Source: an uncultured Spirochaetaceae bacterium
Lineage (GTDB): Bacteria; Spirochaetota; Spirochaetia; Treponematales; Treponemataceae
Length of the DNA: 6,976 nucleotides
Direction of reading: 5' to 3'
NCBI GenBank assembly: GCA_902796985.1
Contig: CADBRC010000196.1
Coordinates: forward strand, 1 to 6,976
The notes under the pieces are model-generated. The model was not told the DNA's origin and did no database searches. It saw only the letters and a program-made list of their open reading frames with translations. Both the position numbers and the translations under genes were made by a program. Shown piece by piece: positions 6,093 to 6,976 of this stretch (the stretch's first letter is position 1; every line of letters starts with the position of its first letter).

Positions 6093-6976
6093 ATAAGCTC
6101 CAGGATACGGGCAGCAATACTGCCACGGGGCAGGATCTCCCTCGCAGCACCCAAATCTATCGCGGCGGCCGGCATACCAAACACCGCACAAGTGGACTTA
6201 TCCTCCACGATCGTCCAGCCGCTCTTGTCGCAGATTTCCTTACAGCCTTCGGCACCGTCCGCCCCCATGCCAGTCATCAGGACAGCGAGGACATTCTTTC
6301 CGTAAAATCTCGCCGCACTCCTGAAAAGCTTGTTGACGGCAGGCCGAAGGAAGCGCTCCGGCTCCTCGTCCGACAGATGAAGTACCGGAAGGCCGTTGGA
6401 CTTGATGTAGTCAATGACGAGATGCCTGTCCGCGGGCGCCATGTAGACCGTGCCCGCCTGTGCGAGTTCCCCGTCCTCGGCGAGCTTGACGCGGACATTC
6501 TTGCACACACCGGAGAACCAGCCCGCCATCGCCTTGTCCGCGCCAATCTCTATGTGCTGGGCGTACAATATGGGAAGAGGAAAATCCTTTCCAAGGCCGG
6601 AAAGAACCTCGGACACGGCGGACGGCCCGCCCGTCGAGGCACCGATGCACAAAACCTTGAACTCGCCCTTGCCCTCCACGGAAGATGAGGAGCTTTTCGC
6701 CGATGAATCCGCAAGCTTCTCCAGGGTCTTTACGAGCGACTCAAAGAATGCCGGGGTATAGGCATTAAGCTTGGGTTTGTCGAGCATTACGGCATATGAG
6801 GAAGCCCTGTCCCAGTCCTTTCCTTCTGACAGAAGCAGGACAGGAATATGCATCTCCTCCGAAAGGAAGCGGAGGTTCTCCTGCTCCAAAGGCTCGCTCG
6901 TGTCCACGCCGGATACTATGGCATCGGGCACATCCCCCCGGGCAATGGCGACAGCTTTTTTGCCGTTGGACACCGA
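6083..6976 (-). CDS. cheB: CheB methylesterase with degenerate receiver (5' truncated)
   Basis: CheB demethylates (and often deamidates) receptor glutamates, opposing CheR. The frame stays open to the right edge; the GTG at 6973 falls inside the receiver domain, so it is not the real start. Numbering from that codon, residues 1-85 are the second half of a receiver. The strand that should end in the phosphoacceptor Asp reads PDAIVSGVD, placing Gly22 at that position, while Ser49 and Lys66 of the switch are kept. The acidic pair is outside the window. A Ser-rich linker follows (90-103), then the catalytic domain with the full triad: Ser113 in GASTGGP, His140 in QHIE and Asp238 in TGMGADGAEG. 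VEDKSTCAVFGMPAAAI near the end is typical. The esterase should be competent, but control by phosphorylation is doubtful. Its stop overlaps cheR. Confidence 0.94.
   Translation of the reverse strand, partial: SVSNGKKAVAIARGDVPDAIVSGVDTSEPLEQENLRFLSEEMHIPVLLLSEGKDWDRASSYAVMLDKPKLNAYTPAFFESLVKTLEKLADSSAKSSSSSVEGKGEFKVLCIGASTGGPSAVSEVLSGLGKDFPLPILYAQHIEIGADKAMAGWFSGVCKNVRVKLAEDGELAQAGTVYMAPADRHLVIDYIKSNGLPVLHLSDEEPERFLRPAVNKLFRSAARFYGKNVLAVLMTGMGADGAEGCKEICDKSGWTIVEDKSTCAVFGMPAAAIDLGAAREILPRGSIAARILELICK
6098..6101 (-). promoter_or_regulatory. Ribosome binding site deciding the cheR start
   Basis: GGAG on the - strand lies 5 nt before the ATG at 6092 and 11 nt before the ATG at 6086, all within the last cheB codons. 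It favours the 6092 start, though two residues are all that is at stake. Confidence 0.5.

Noticed and set aside
6093..6191. Longer cheR start at 6191
   Set aside because: The extra residues overlap cheB by over 100 nt, are Cys- and Pro-rich in shadow-frame style and do not resemble CheR N-termini.
5190..6305. 371-residue open frame on + across cheR and part of cheB
   Set aside because: It runs antisense to two clear Che genes with canonical motifs, and its translation is low in recognisable structure.
6971..6973. GTG as the true start of cheB
   Set aside because: It lies in the middle of a receiver domain, and the frame continues upstream to the window edge.
1..6976. CRISPR arrays, tRNA or rRNA genes, insertion sequences, prophage genes
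   Set aside because: No direct-repeat arrays, cloverleaf-like segments, transposase-like products or terminal repeats were seen. Almost the whole window is taken up by the six genes.

Overview
The window fits a GC-rich, host- or gut-associated spirochaete, most like Treponema. This rests on recalled family resemblance: the class III cyclase with its C-terminal TPR-like tail, the CheA architecture and the sugar permease. No search was run, so the taxonomic call is tentative. Coding density is very high, and strong GC bias at third codon positions explains the many long antisense open frames, which I do not treat as genes.

Left part, + strand. The window opens inside a YjfF-type sugar ABC-transporter permease (to 769) whose start lies off the left edge. 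A clear intrinsic terminator follows (792-824), then a consensus -10 box inside a perfect 12-bp palindrome. Next is a small gene (868-1209) for a MIF-type tautomerase with a strong Shine-Dalgarno, closed by a second intrinsic terminator (1232-1270).

Right part, - strand. Transcription enters from the right edge through four overlapping genes: cheB (5' end outside the window), cheR, a hybrid cheA (Hpt, dimerisation, ATPase, CheW-like and receiver domains) and a class III adenylate cyclase (pseudoreceiver, GAF-like, cyclase and TPR-like domains). Overlaps of 10 (or 4), 8 and 4 nt indicate one translationally coupled operon. The cyclase converges on the MIF gene, and its stop codon overlaps the T-tract of the MIF terminator.

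How it may work together. The four genes look like a chemosensory pathway of the alternative-function kind. CheR and CheB would set receptor methylation, the hybrid CheA would pass phosphate from its Hpt histidine to its own receiver or an outside CheY, and cAMP is the likely output. Of the three receiver domains, only the one in CheA keeps the full phosphorylation site. The CheB receiver has Gly where the phosphoacceptor Asp should be, and the cyclase receiver has Asn there and also lacks the acidic pair and the Lys. No receptor, CheW or CheY gene is visible; these may lie upstream beyond position 6976. The best candidate for a little-described system is therefore a CheA-linked cAMP signalling module in which two partners appear to be controlled without phosphorylation of their receivers.
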